Source: Bathymodiolus heckerae thiotrophic gill symbiont (GTDB lineage Bacteria > Pseudomonadota > Gammaproteobacteria > PS1 > Pseudothioglobaceae). Taken from it: a DNA stretch of 32,418 nucleotides. The position numbers and the translations under genes are program-made. The stretch spans positions 1-32,418 of the forward strand of contig NZ_FQTP01000011.1 of NCBI RefSeq assembly GCF_900128515.1, in the 5' to 3' direction. Under the pieces are notes generated by a model. That model searched no databases, was not told the DNA's origin, and saw nothing but the letters and a program-made list of their open reading frames with translations. Numbering within the stretch: the stretch's first letter is position 1; each line of letters begins with the position of its first letter. Positions 7,340 to 15,723 of this stretch are shown one piece after another.

Positions 7340-8419
7340 ATGAGTGAAATCTACAATTTTAGTGCTGGTCCTGCAGCACTACCTAAATCGGTATTACGCC
7401 AGATTCAAGAAGAATTACTAGAGTATGGCAATGCTAAAGCTTCAGTGATGGAGATCTCTCATCGTGGTGTTGATTTTATGCAAGTGGCACAAAAGGCCGA
7501 GCAAGACTTACGTGAGTTAATGAATATTCCAAATAACTATAAGGTGTTATTTTTGCAAGGCGGCGCTTCTGCACAATTTTCAATGGTGCCAATTAATTTA
7601 CTACGAGGCAAAACTAAAGCAAGCTACGTTAATACGGGGCATTGGTCAGTTAAGGCGATTGCTGAAGCGCAGCGTTATTGTGAGGTGAATATTTGCACAG
7701 ATAGTACGGCTAATAAATTTACAGATATTGAAGATTTTGCAAATTGGAATATTGATCAAGATAGTGCTTATCTGCACTACACATCAAATGAAACCATTGC
7801 TGGCCTAGAGTTTGATTTTATCCCTGAAGTAGATATGCCGATTGTAGCAGATATGTCATCCACTATCTTGTCTCGTGAAATTGACGTTTCCAAGTTTGGT
7901 GTGATTTATGCGGGTGCACAAAAAAACATTGGCATGGCGGGTGCAACGGTAGTGATAGTGCGCGAAGATTTAATTGGTGATGTTGTGCCAAAGCAACCCA
8001 TTTTGTTTGATTATGCAACTCAGGCTAATAATAATTCAATGTATAACACGCCATCAACCTTTCCTTGGTATGCAGCGGGGCGTGTATTTGAGTGGTTAAA
8101 AGAGCAAGGTGGCATTAAGGCAATAGAGGCTATTAATGAGCGCAAAGCCAGTAAGCTTTATGCAACAATTGATAGTTCTGATTTTTATTCAAATCCAGTT
8201 AATCCAAAATATCGCTCATGGATGAATGTGCCATTTATTTTGGCAGATGATAGTCTTGATAAACTGTTCCTAGAAAAGTCTTATAATGCTAACTTATTAG
8301 CGCTTAAAGGGCATAAGTCTGTGGGCGGAATGCGCGCTAGTATTTATAATTCTATGCCAGAGAGTGGCGTGGACACATTAATTGAATTTATGGCAGATTT
8401 TGAGAAACAGCATGGGTAA
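7340..8419 (+). CDS. serC: Phosphoserine aminotransferase
   Basis: PLP enzyme that converts 3-phosphohydroxypyruvate to phosphoserine (serine synthesis) and also acts in pyridoxal phosphate synthesis. At 359 residues it is full length. NFSAGPAALP at the N-terminus, the cofactor lysine in GAQKNIG (about K195) and the HKSVGGMRASIYN C-terminal motif are all present. I chose ATG 7340, with AAGGA nine bases upstream, over a TTG two codons earlier. First gene of the serC-pheA-hisC-tyrA-aroA operon; its stop overlaps the pheA start by eight bases, suggesting coupled translation. Confidence 0.96.
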   Translation: MSEIYNFSAGPAALPKSVLRQIQEELLEYGNAKASVMEISHRGVDFMQVAQKAEQDLRELMNIPNNYKVLFLQGGASAQFSMVPINLLRGKTKASYVNTGHWSVKAIAEAQRYCEVNICTDSTANKFTDIEDFANWNIDQDSAYLHYTSNETIAGLEFDFIPEVDMPIVADMSSTILSREIDVSKFGVIYAGAQKNIGMAGATVVIVREDLIGDVVPKQPILFDYATQANNNSMYNTPSTFPWYAAGRVFEWLKEQGGIKAIEAINERKASKLYATIDSSDFYSNPVNPKYRSWMNVPFILADDSLDKLFLEKSYNANLLALKGHKSVGGMRASIYNSMPESGVDTLIEFMADFEKQHG

Positions 8420-9491
8420 AAAAACACTAGCAGAATTACGAATTGAAATTGATGCGTTGGATAAAGAAATTCAGACGCTTATTGGTAATCGTGCCGATTT
8501 GGCAGGCGAAGTGGCCGAAGTTAAAATAGCAGAAGATGTTAATAGTGTTTTCTACCGTCCTGAGCGCGAAGCTCAAGTGTTGCGTTCTATTATTGAGCGT
8601 AACGATAGTCAGCTTAAAGATAAAGATATGGCACATATTTTCCGTGAAATTATATCGGCCTGTCTTGCGCTAGAGCGGCCGTTAAATATTGCGTATTTAG
8701 GCCCCGAGGGAACATTCACTCAAGAGGCAGCTTTAAAGCATTTTGGCCATGCAGTATCAACCCTGGATTGTGGTAGTATCGATGAGATATTCCATCAAGT
8801 AGAAAAAGGTAATGCACACTATGGTGTTGTACCAATTGAGAATTCCTCGAATGGTGTAATTGGCGGTACGGTTGATATGCTGTATTCGCAAGATCTTAAG
8901 ATTTGTGGCGAGGTGGAAATATCTATTGCACACCAGTTAATGAGTGCTGATCAATCGCAAGAAATTAAAGTGATTTATGCGCATCAACAAGCACTGGATC
9001 AATGTCAGCGCTGGTTGGCAAATCATTACCCAAATGTAACTTTAAAGGAAGTTTCCTCTAATGCATTAGCGGCACGAATTGTTAAAGATGAAGTGGGCGC
9101 TGCAGCAATTGCTTCTGAAGCGGCTTTAAGTCTGTATGGTTTGGAGAGAATTGCTAAAAATATTGAAGATCGAACTGGAAATACCACTCGTTTCTTAATT
9201 TTAAGTAAAGAGTCTGTTGAGCCTTCTGGTCACGATAAAACTTCAATTTTGGTGACCACAAAACACGAAGCAGGTGCTTTACTAGATTTGCTTGAGCCGT
9301 TTAAAGATCAAGGTATCAATATGGCACAGATTGCACGCCACCCAATCCCTGGGGTTAAATGGGAGTATTTATTCTTGATCGATATTGAAGGTCATCAAGA
9401 CGATGTTAAAGTTAAATCGGCATTAGCTGAAGTAGATAATCGTGTGCAAAAAATGAGCATTTTGGGTTCATACCCAGTCGCTGTATTATGA
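8412..9491 (+). CDS. pheA: Bifunctional chorismate mutase/prephenate dehydratase
   Basis: Converts chorismate to prephenate and then to phenylpyruvate, the phenylalanine branch. 359 residues. A chorismate mutase domain (about 1-88, AELRIEIDALDKEIQTLI) is followed by the prephenate dehydratase domain starting NIAYLGPEGTF, with the catalytic GNTTRFLIL motif, and a C-terminal ACT domain (about 275-359) that normally binds phenylalanine for feedback inhibition. The start at 8412 lies inside the end of serC; an earlier in-frame ATG at 8382 would only add residues encoded within serC. The stop overlaps hisC through ATGA at 9488. Confidence 0.95.
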   Translation: MGKKTLAELRIEIDALDKEIQTLIGNRADLAGEVAEVKIAEDVNSVFYRPEREAQVLRSIIERNDSQLKDKDMAHIFREIISACLALERPLNIAYLGPEGTFTQEAALKHFGHAVSTLDCGSIDEIFHQVEKGNAHYGVVPIENSSNGVIGGTVDMLYSQDLKICGEVEISIAHQLMSADQSQEIKVIYAHQQALDQCQRWLANHYPNVTLKEVSSNALAARIVKDEVGAAAIASEAALSLYGLERIAKNIEDRTGNTTRFLILSKESVEPSGHDKTSILVTTKHEAGALLDLLEPFKDQGINMAQIARHPIPGVKWEYLFLIDIEGHQDDVKVKSALAEVDNRVQKMSILGSYPVAVL

Positions 9492-10552
9492 GTGTTTGTG
9501 ATAGCATCAAATCCCTGAAGCCATATCAGGGTGGTAAGCCTATCAGCGAACTTCAAAGAGAGCTTGGGCTTGATCGAGTGGTTAAACTCGCTAGCAATGA
9601 AAATCCGTTAGGACTTGGTCAGCAAACTTTAGAGGCAATGCAAAAAGCAATCACAGAAGTTGATCGCTATCCTGACGGCAATGGTTTTGAATTAAAACAA
9701 GCCATTGGTAATCATCTTGATGTTTCGATTGATGCGATTACTTTGGGTAACGGCTCGAATGATATTTTAGAGCTTATTGCTAGAGCTTATGTTTGCCAAA
9801 GTACGGACGAAGTAATATTCTCCGAATATGCTTTTGTGGTTTATCCTCTAGTTACACAAGCATTAGGCGCTCAAGCTGTTGTGACAAAATCCAAAGATTT
9901 TGGCCATGATTTAGAGGCGATGTTGTTGGCAATAACAGACAACACTAAGTTAATTTTTATTGCAAATCCGAATAATCCGACAGGTACATTGCTAGCAAAT
10001 GAGGCGATACATGCATTTTTATCGCGCGTACCAACTTCAATTACCGTGGTTTTGGACCAGGCTTATTTTGAGTATTTAGATGAAGAGGATTTGGCGATTG
10101 GCTGGTTAAAGGAATTTGAGCATTTAATTATTACTAGAACTTTTTCGAAAGCTTATGGTTTGGCTGGTTTAAGAGTGGGTTATAGCGTATCAAGTAGCAA
10201 AATTTCTGATTATATTAATCGTATTCGCCAACCGTTCAATGTTAATCATATCGCTCAAGTGGCCTCAGTTTCTGCGCTGGATGACCAATCACACTTAGTG
10301 CGCTCGGTGATGGCTAATAAAAATGGCTTAAAGCAATTAGCCGGAGGCTTTGATAAGTTGGGTTTAAGCTATATACCGTCTTCTGCTAATTTTATTGCTG
10401 TTAAGGTTGAGGATGCTCCAAAGCTTTACCAGCAACTATTAGAGCTTGGATTTATTGTGCGTCCTGTAGAAATGAAAAACTACCTACGAGTATCAATTGG
10501 CACCTCTAGAGAAATATCAGATTTTTTAGATGCTTTAAAGTCAGTATTATGA
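9488..10552 (+). CDS. hisC: Histidinol-phosphate/aromatic aminotransferase
   Basis: Class I PLP aminotransferase of 354 residues. ASNENPLG near residue 35, NPNNPTGT near 160 and the PLP lysine in TFSKAYGLAGLRVGY (K221) are present. HisC-family enzymes act on histidinol phosphate, but many also transaminate phenylpyruvate and 4-hydroxyphenylpyruvate. Here the gene sits between pheA and tyrA with ATGA overlaps at both ends, so an aromatic-amino-acid aminotransferase role (HisC2 type) is at least as likely as histidine synthesis. Sequence alone cannot separate these. Confidence 0.92.
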   Translation: MSVCDSIKSLKPYQGGKPISELQRELGLDRVVKLASNENPLGLGQQTLEAMQKAITEVDRYPDGNGFELKQAIGNHLDVSIDAITLGNGSNDILELIARAYVCQSTDEVIFSEYAFVVYPLVTQALGAQAVVTKSKDFGHDLEAMLLAITDNTKLIFIANPNNPTGTLLANEAIHAFLSRVPTSITVVLDQAYFEYLDEEDLAIGWLKEFEHLIITRTFSKAYGLAGLRVGYSVSSSKISDYINRIRQPFNVNHIAQVASVSALDDQSHLVRSVMANKNGLKQLAGGFDKLGLSYIPSSANFIAVKVEDAPKLYQQLLELGFIVRPVEMKNYLRVSIGTSREISDFLDALKSVL

Positions 10553-11403
10553 TGAACAAAATTTGTATTATTGGAGTAGGTTTGATTGGCGGATCTTTTG
10601 CGGCAGGTTTAAAAAAATCTAACCAAGTTGAAACCATTGTTGGTTTCGGTAGAAATGAATCAAACTTAATTAAAGCCCAAGCATTAAACGTTATCGATGA
10701 ATACTCTTTAGATATTGCTCAAGCATTGGTTGGTGCTAGTTTGATATTGATTGCCACCCCAGTTAATAGTTTTAAATCAGTGCTAGAAATGATCAAGCCA
10801 CATGTAACAGAAAAGATGATTGTGACTGATGTGGGTAGTACTAAAACTAGTGTAGTTGATATGGCTAGACAAGTATTTGAAACGGTGCCTGAGAATTTTA
10901 TTCCCGCTCACCCAATTGCTGGCAAAGAGCAAAGTGGCGTTGAGGCGGCAGATGCTAACCTATTTAACAATAAGCGCGTTATTATTACCCCAGAAGTTAA
11001 TGCCAATACTCAATCTGTTGCTACGGTGAGCGAATTATGGGAAGCTATAGGTGCTAAGGTGGAAATTATGAATACCAGTAAACATGATGATTTATTAGCC
11101 ATGACATCGCATTTGCCACATATGCTGGCATTTGGATTGATGGATTATTTAATAAGTAACGATCCAGATGCTTGTGATTATGCAGCAGGTGGGTTTAAAG
11201 ATTTTTCACGCATTGCTTCGAGTGATGCGGTGATGTGGCGCGATATTTGTATTAACAATCCAGAGCAAATTGTTAAGCACATTGAGGGTTATCAAAAGAG
11301 TTTGGATAATATCGCCAATTTGATTAAAAACAACCAGCCAGAAGCGCTAGAGAAATTATTTTCCGATGCAAAATCTGCAAGAGATGGCTGGCTAAAAGAC
11401 TAA
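10549..11403 (+). CDS. tyrA: Prephenate (arogenate) dehydrogenase
   Basis: NAD(P)-dependent oxidative decarboxylation in the tyrosine branch. 284 residues, monofunctional (no chorismate mutase domain, which is on PheA). An N-terminal Rossmann motif IIGVGLIGGSFA is present, with HPIAGKEQSGVEAA and TSHLPHMLAFGLMD as family signatures. The start ATGATG overlaps the hisC stop, and either ATG (10549 or 10552) is possible. Prephenate versus arogenate preference cannot be told from the sequence. aroA follows after five bases. Confidence 0.95.
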   Translation: MMNKICIIGVGLIGGSFAAGLKKSNQVETIVGFGRNESNLIKAQALNVIDEYSLDIAQALVGASLILIATPVNSFKSVLEMIKPHVTEKMIVTDVGSTKTSVVDMARQVFETVPENFIPAHPIAGKEQSGVEAADANLFNNKRVIITPEVNANTQSVATVSELWEAIGAKVEIMNTSKHDDLLAMTSHLPHMLAFGLMDYLISNDPDACDYAAGGFKDFSRIASSDAVMWRDICINNPEQIVKHIEGYQKSLDNIANLIKNNQPEALEKLFSDAKSARDGWLKD

Positions 11404-11408
11404 ATATT

Positions 11409-12710
11409 ATGAGTAAGTTTATAGCAAGTCCGGCAACGACGTTGTCAGGAGAATTAAAAGTTCCAGGAGATAAATCAATCTCACATCGTTCTATTATGTT
11501 GGGATCGCTGTCCAAAGGTGTTACCAAGGTGAGCGGCTTCTTAAAAGGTGAAGATGCGCTTTCTACACTTAAAGCATTTCAAGCTATGGGTGTTGAAATT
11601 GAGCGTGATGGCGATAATGTAATTATTCATGGTGTTGGTATCAATGGACTAAAAAAACCACAAAATCCTCTAAATTTAGGCAACTCAGGTACCTCTATTA
11701 GATTAATGTCAGGCATTCTTGCAGCTCAAGCATTTGATTGTGAGCTAATTGGTGATGAATCATTATCAAAACGCCCAATGGATAGGGTAATCAACCCGTT
11801 AAAAGAGATGGGTGCGGTGATTGATAGTAATGACGGTAAGCCACCTTTGAAAATTACCGGCGGTCAAAAACTTAAAGGCATTCATTATGATTTGCCAGTG
11901 GCATCTGCTCAAGTTAAATCTTGCGTACTATTAGCAGGTTTATATGCCGATGGCGATACTTGTGTAACTGAGCCTACGCCTACGCGTGATCATACCGAGC
12001 GTATGCTTAAAGGATTGGGCTACGATGTTCGTGTTAACGCTAACCAAATGTGTTTAACAGGTGGTGGCGAATTAACCGCGACTGAAATTCAAGTTCCAAG
12101 TGACATTTCATCAGCGGCATTTTTTATGGTTGCAGCAGCGATTGCACCAAAATCAGACGTTACTTTGTTAGGTGTTAATGTCAATCCAACCCGTACAGGT
12201 GTCATTAATATATTACAACTAATGGGTGCAAATCTTACGCTGTCTAATGAGCGTGAAATTGGTGGTGAGCTATTGGCTGATATTCGCATTCAATCATCTA
12301 AACTTAAAGGTATTCATATTCCAGAAGCATTAGTGCCATTAGCTATTGATGAGTTTCCGGCTGTATTTATTGCAGCATCTTGTGCACAGGGAGAAACTAT
12401 ATTAACAGGTGCCAAAGAATTGCGAGTAAAGGAATCAGATCGCATCCAAGTGATGGCGGATGGTTTGAATATTCTTGGGATTGAAAATGAAGTATTGGAA
12501 GATGGTATAAAAATTCAAGGCGGACAATTCAAAAAACCAACATCGATGATTGAATCTCATCATGATCACCGTATTTCAATGTCATTTGCAGTGGCATCAT
12601 TAAGATGTGATTATCCAATTGAAATTAACGGCGTTGATAATGTGATGACTTCTTTTCCAAACTTTGTTGAACTGTCTAATTCAGCTGGCATGAGTATTGT
12701 TGAAGTTTAG
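11409..12710 (+). CDS. aroA: 3-phosphoshikimate 1-carboxyvinyltransferase (EPSP synthase)
   Basis: Adds phosphoenolpyruvate to shikimate-3-phosphate, the penultimate step to chorismate. 433 residues. The N-terminal LKVPGDKSISHRSIMLGSL, NLGNSGTSIRLMSGILA, and RVKESDRI plus HHDHRISMSFAVA motifs define AroA. The GNSGTSIRLM segment is of the type seen in class II EPSP synthases, whereas class I has GNAGTAMRPL; the class is an inference. Last gene of the aromatic operon, followed by a strong hairpin terminator. Confidence 0.96.
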   Translation: MSKFIASPATTLSGELKVPGDKSISHRSIMLGSLSKGVTKVSGFLKGEDALSTLKAFQAMGVEIERDGDNVIIHGVGINGLKKPQNPLNLGNSGTSIRLMSGILAAQAFDCELIGDESLSKRPMDRVINPLKEMGAVIDSNDGKPPLKITGGQKLKGIHYDLPVASAQVKSCVLLAGLYADGDTCVTEPTPTRDHTERMLKGLGYDVRVNANQMCLTGGGELTATEIQVPSDISSAAFFMVAAAIAPKSDVTLLGVNVNPTRTGVINILQLMGANLTLSNEREIGGELLADIRIQSSKLKGIHIPEALVPLAIDEFPAVFIAASCAQGETILTGAKELRVKESDRIQVMADGLNILGIENEVLEDGIKIQGGQFKKPTSMIESHHDHRISMSFAVASLRCDYPIEINGVDNVMTSFPNFVELSNSAGMSIVEV

Positions 12711-12726
12711 AAAACAATAGGACAAT

Positions 12727-12757
12727 AAAAAAGGCGCTCAATGAGCGCCTTTTTTAT
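12727..12757. terminator. Bidirectional rho-independent terminator between aroA and the DsrC-like gene
   Basis: A perfect GGCGCTC/GAGCGCC stem (12733-12739 and 12743-12749) with a 3-base loop is flanked by an A-run on the left and a T-run on the right. It can therefore stop both the aroA transcript and the convergent minus-strand transcript. Confidence 0.92.
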
Positions 12758-12776
12758 GAGTTAAAAAGCTAAGCGC

Positions 12777-13103
12777 TTAGTAACCACCTTTACGTCTAGT
12801 CTCTGGAAGTCCAGCAACTTTACCCGCTTGCTTAGCAGGACCTTTAGGGAATAATGCGTACAATTCTTTTGTACCTAATTTACCATCCCAGTCAGCTTTC
12901 AAGCCTTTTACCATGTTACGTTCGTTAGGCTGATTAGCGTTGTTGTTAATGTATTCATTGCGCAAGAAGTTGATCAACTTAAAGCTGTCGTCAGTTAATG
13001 CAACGCCTTCTTCTGCTGCAATTTCTTGAGCAATATCCTCGTTCCAATCCGTTAAGTTTACTAAGTAACCGTGACCATCTCTTTCTAAATCTGCTAATGC
13101 CAT
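12777..13103 (-). CDS. DsrC/TusE-family protein lacking both C-terminal cysteines (RspA-like)
   Basis: 108-residue protein of the DsrC/TusE/DsvC fold: the WNEDIAQEIAAEEGVALTD region, the helix FKLINFLRNEY and the C-terminal LYALFPKGPAKQAGKVAGLP are all family signatures. True DsrC carries sulfur on a penultimate cysteine with a second cysteine about ten residues earlier, in KQAC. Here the latter is glycine (G94) and the tail is ETRRKGGY, with no cysteine anywhere in the protein. It therefore cannot carry sulfur and belongs with the cysteine-less DsrC homologues proposed to be regulatory (RspA). A strong GGAGGA ribosome site seven bases before ATG suggests high expression. It stands as a single gene, divergent from lepB. 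Confidence 0.88.
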   Translation of the reverse strand: MALADLERDGHGYLVNLTDWNEDIAQEIAAEEGVALTDDSFKLINFLRNEYINNNANQPNERNMVKGLKADWDGKLGTKELYALFPKGPAKQAGKVAGLPETRRKGGY

Positions 13104-13193
13104 TGTATTTCCTCCAATGTGAAAATCTATAAAAAGAACTTATTATATAATAACGAGGTTTTACTTTACCTTTTTTTTGTACGGATATTATTT

Positions 13194-14078
13194 ATGACAC
13201 TTGAAAACGCATCGCCATTCTTCGCTTGGGACGTTTCATCTTACTTAGCGCTGTTTTTAATCACCGCTTTTATGATCGTTAGTCTTGATCATTTAATTTT
13301 TAATAAGTCTGATAAAACCAGCCATCTAACCCCTGACAAAACAGGATTTAAAAAATTTGTATATTTTATTTTATTTTTGCGTTTTAATAAAAATGAAAAA
13401 TATGAAAATCGCCCCAAGATGGTGCAATGGTCGGCAGAATTTTTCCCAGTGTTGTTATTGGTATTTTTATTGCGTGGTTTTATTGTAGAGCCATTCCGAA
13501 TTCCATCAAATTCTATGATGCCAACACTGCTGACGGGTGATTTTATTTTGGTATCAAAGTTTAATTATGGCATCAGCATTCCAGTTATAAATAAAAAACT
13601 AATCGAATTTGAAAAACCTAAAAGAGGCGATGTGATTGTTTTTAGATATCCTAATTATGAAAAAAATGACAAATATCAGGGCGCTGATTTTATTAAACGC
13701 ATTGTTGGCATTCCGGGTGATGAGGTTGTTTATCATGCAGATCAGTTACGCGTTAATGGCGTTAAGATTGCTTATGAAAATTTTAAAGATTATCAAGGGG
13801 TCGAATCAGGCACCGACATGACTGGATTCAGGCATAAGCGTGAGTTTTTAGAAACCAATCCACATGATATTTTGCTTGATCCGAATAGAGCTTCAAGAGG
13901 GGTGAAAGCAACCGTACCAGCAGAGCATTATTTCGTTATGGGTGATAATCGATCACGCAGTAGTGATTCACGTTTCTGGGGTTTTGTGCCAGAAAGTTAT
14001 ATTGTTGGTAAAGCGTTCGGTATTTGGATGCATTACGATGACTCATTAAAGTTTGAGCGAATCGGTAGTTTTGACTAG
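13194..14078 (+). CDS. lepB: Signal peptidase I
   Basis: Inner-membrane serine protease that removes signal peptides of exported proteins. 294 residues with two N-terminal membrane segments (about 10-32 and 83-96). The Ser-Lys dyad is visible: S107 in IPSNSMMPTLLTGDF and K168 in GADFIKRIVGIPGDEV. Box E (MGDNRSRSSDSRFWGFVP) is intact. I chose ATG 13194; a GTG at 13119 would add 25 residues that are not family-like. Unlike in E. coli it is not next to lepA or rnc, which lie elsewhere in this window. Confidence 0.95.
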   Translation: MTLENASPFFAWDVSSYLALFLITAFMIVSLDHLIFNKSDKTSHLTPDKTGFKKFVYFILFLRFNKNEKYENRPKMVQWSAEFFPVLLLVFLLRGFIVEPFRIPSNSMMPTLLTGDFILVSKFNYGISIPVINKKLIEFEKPKRGDVIVFRYPNYEKNDKYQGADFIKRIVGIPGDEVVYHADQLRVNGVKIAYENFKDYQGVESGTDMTGFRHKREFLETNPHDILLDPNRASRGVKATVPAEHYFVMGDNRSRSSDSRFWGFVPESYIVGKAFGIWMHYDDSLKFERIGSFD

Positions 14079-14100
14079 CATGTAGTCAAAAAAATTCAGA

Positions 14101-14943
14101 TTAGTTAATATGTTTTAAGATATTGCTAAGCTCATCAGCAGATTTGTAATGAATAATGATCTTGCCTTTGTCACCTGCTGTTTTAATTTCAGTTTTAGAG
14201 TCTAGTGTTTTTGATAGTGAGCGCATCAAATCAGAGATATGAGGGTCAATCGCTGAAGTTGTTTTAGTCTTTGGGTTCAATACGCGTTTAACCAGCTCTT
14301 CCGTTTGACGAACAGACAAAGATTTAGCCACCACTTGATTGGCTATTGTGCTTTGATCTTCTTCATTTAAAGGTAGTAGTGCGCGAGCATGACCCATTTC
14401 AATCTTACCTTTACTGAGTAATTCCTTAGCGTCAGCACCTAGTTGTAATAAACGAATCAGGTTGGTGACGCTTGATCTTGATCTGCCGACAACACTTGAA
14501 ATCTCTTCATGCGTCATTTTAAAATCTTCAATCAGTTGTTGTAAGGCTTTAGCCTCTTCTAGTGGTGTAAGCGATTCACGTTGAATGTTTTCAATTAGAC
14601 CAATAGCTAAGGCAACTTGATCATCGATTTCACGGACGATAACAGGCACTTCGCTAAGACCTGCAATTTGAGCTGCATGCCAGCGACGCTCACCTGCAAT
14701 AATTTCATATTTATCATAAGTGACTTTTCTGACAACTAAAGGTTGAATTACACCTTGAGAGGTAATTGAAGCGGCAAGTTCGTTTAATGTCTCAGGGTCG
14801 ATGTCATCTCTAGGCTGGAATTTTCCACGCTGAAGATCGCTAACACTTAGCATTTTCATGCTGTTTTCTGAGTCTTTATTATTGTTACTGACTTGACCTA
14901 ATAAAATGTCTAAGCCACGTCCTAATTTTGAAATTTTTGCCAT
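14101..14943 (-). CDS. parB: Chromosome-partitioning protein ParB
   Basis: CTP-dependent DNA-sliding clamp that loads at parS sites and works with ParA in origin segregation. 280 residues. LSVSDLQRGKFQPRDDID opens the N-terminal domain, GERRWHAAQIAGLSEVPVIV is the CTP-binding box, and the helix-turn-helix runs through MTHEEISSVVGRSRSSVTNLIRLL. The C-terminal dimerisation part is shorter and divergent. Seven bases separate it from parA upstream on the same strand. No parS-like 16-mer was noticed in this window. Confidence 0.95.
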   Translation of the reverse strand: MAKISKLGRGLDILLGQVSNNNKDSENSMKMLSVSDLQRGKFQPRDDIDPETLNELAASITSQGVIQPLVVRKVTYDKYEIIAGERRWHAAQIAGLSEVPVIVREIDDQVALAIGLIENIQRESLTPLEEAKALQQLIEDFKMTHEEISSVVGRSRSSVTNLIRLLQLGADAKELLSKGKIEMGHARALLPLNEEDQSTIANQVVAKSLSVRQTEELVKRVLNPKTKTTSAIDPHISDLMRSLSKTLDSKTEIKTAGDKGKIIIHYKSADELSNILKHIN

Positions 14944-14949
14944 AATAAT

Positions 14950-15720
14950 TTAAGTAATTGAAGTTTTTCTTAGCACTTCACTGGCTAAGGAAATATATGA
15001 AATTGCACCCTTTGATGATCTTGCATAGCAAATTGCATCTTGGCCGAAACTTGGTGCTTCTGCCAATTTTACATTTCTAGGAACAATGGTTTTAAAGACT
15101 TTGTGCGAGAAGTACTGTTGTAATTGCAAAGAGACTTCATTAGAAAGATTGTTGCGCGTGTCGTACATGGTTCGTACCAATCCGGTGATTTCAAGTTCAG
15201 GATTGGTAGTCTCCTTAATTTTATCAATGGTTTGCATGAGTGCGGTTAAACCTTCTAATGCATAGTATTCACACTGCATGGGTATGATGATGCCATCAGA
15301 AGCTGTAAAGGCATTAATAGTCAGCATGTTGAGCGAAGGCGGGCAGTCGATAATCACATAGTCGTAATTACTGGCAACTGAGCTAATGGCATTCTTAAGC
15401 TTAAATTCAGAGTTGACGCCGCGCAGTAATGCAACCTCTGCAGCAATCAGATCGGTGTTAGCACCCAGTATATCAATGCCCGAATCATCAACGTGAACAA
15501 TGGCTTTGTTAATAGTACATTCATCTAATAATAATTCACAAACGCTATTTTCTAGCATGTATTTATCAACGCCACAACCCATGGTGGCATTTCCTTGCGG
15601 GTCAATATCAATTAGCAAAACGCGTTTTTTAATTGCACGCAAAGCAGCGCTTAAATTAACAGCAGTAGTTGTTTTCCCAACCCCTCCTTTTTGATTTGCG
15701 ATTGCTAGAGTAATTGCCAT
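14950..15720 (-). CDS. parA: Chromosome-partitioning ATPase ParA (Soj)
   Basis: Deviant Walker ATPase of the MinD/ParA family; dynamic nucleoid binding positions ParB-parS complexes. 256 residues. The deviant Walker A motif IANQKGGVGKTTTAVNL is at residues 7-23, followed by DIDPQGNAT and the Walker B segment DYVIIDCPPSLNMLT. There is no N-terminal DNA-binding domain, so it is of the chromosomal Soj type rather than the plasmid P1 type. It follows ctpA by three bases, so ctpA-parA-parB is probably one transcript, a setting unlike the common gidB-parA-parB arrangement near oriC. Confidence 0.95.
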   Translation of the reverse strand: MAITLAIANQKGGVGKTTTAVNLSAALRAIKKRVLLIDIDPQGNATMGCGVDKYMLENSVCELLLDECTINKAIVHVDDSGIDILGANTDLIAAEVALLRGVNSEFKLKNAISSVASNYDYVIIDCPPSLNMLTINAFTASDGIIIPMQCEYYALEGLTALMQTIDKIKETTNPELEITGLVRTMYDTRNNLSNEVSLQLQQYFSHKVFKTIVPRNVKLAEAPSFGQDAICYARSSKGAISYISLASEVLRKTSIT

Positions 15721-15723
15721 TAA

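Noticed and set aside
13119-13193. GTG-started extension of lepB by 25 residues
   Set aside because: The extension covers the divergent promoter region, has no family similarity, and ATG 13194 gives the typical N-terminus.
14069-14091. Perfect 9-bp inverted repeat TTTTGACTA...TAGTCAAAA at the lepB stop, taken at first for a terminator
   Set aside because: The T-run precedes and the A-run follows the stem on the plus strand, and on the minus strand the T-run also precedes it, so neither direction gives the stem-then-T-run order of an intrinsic terminator. The lepB stop codon is part of the stem.
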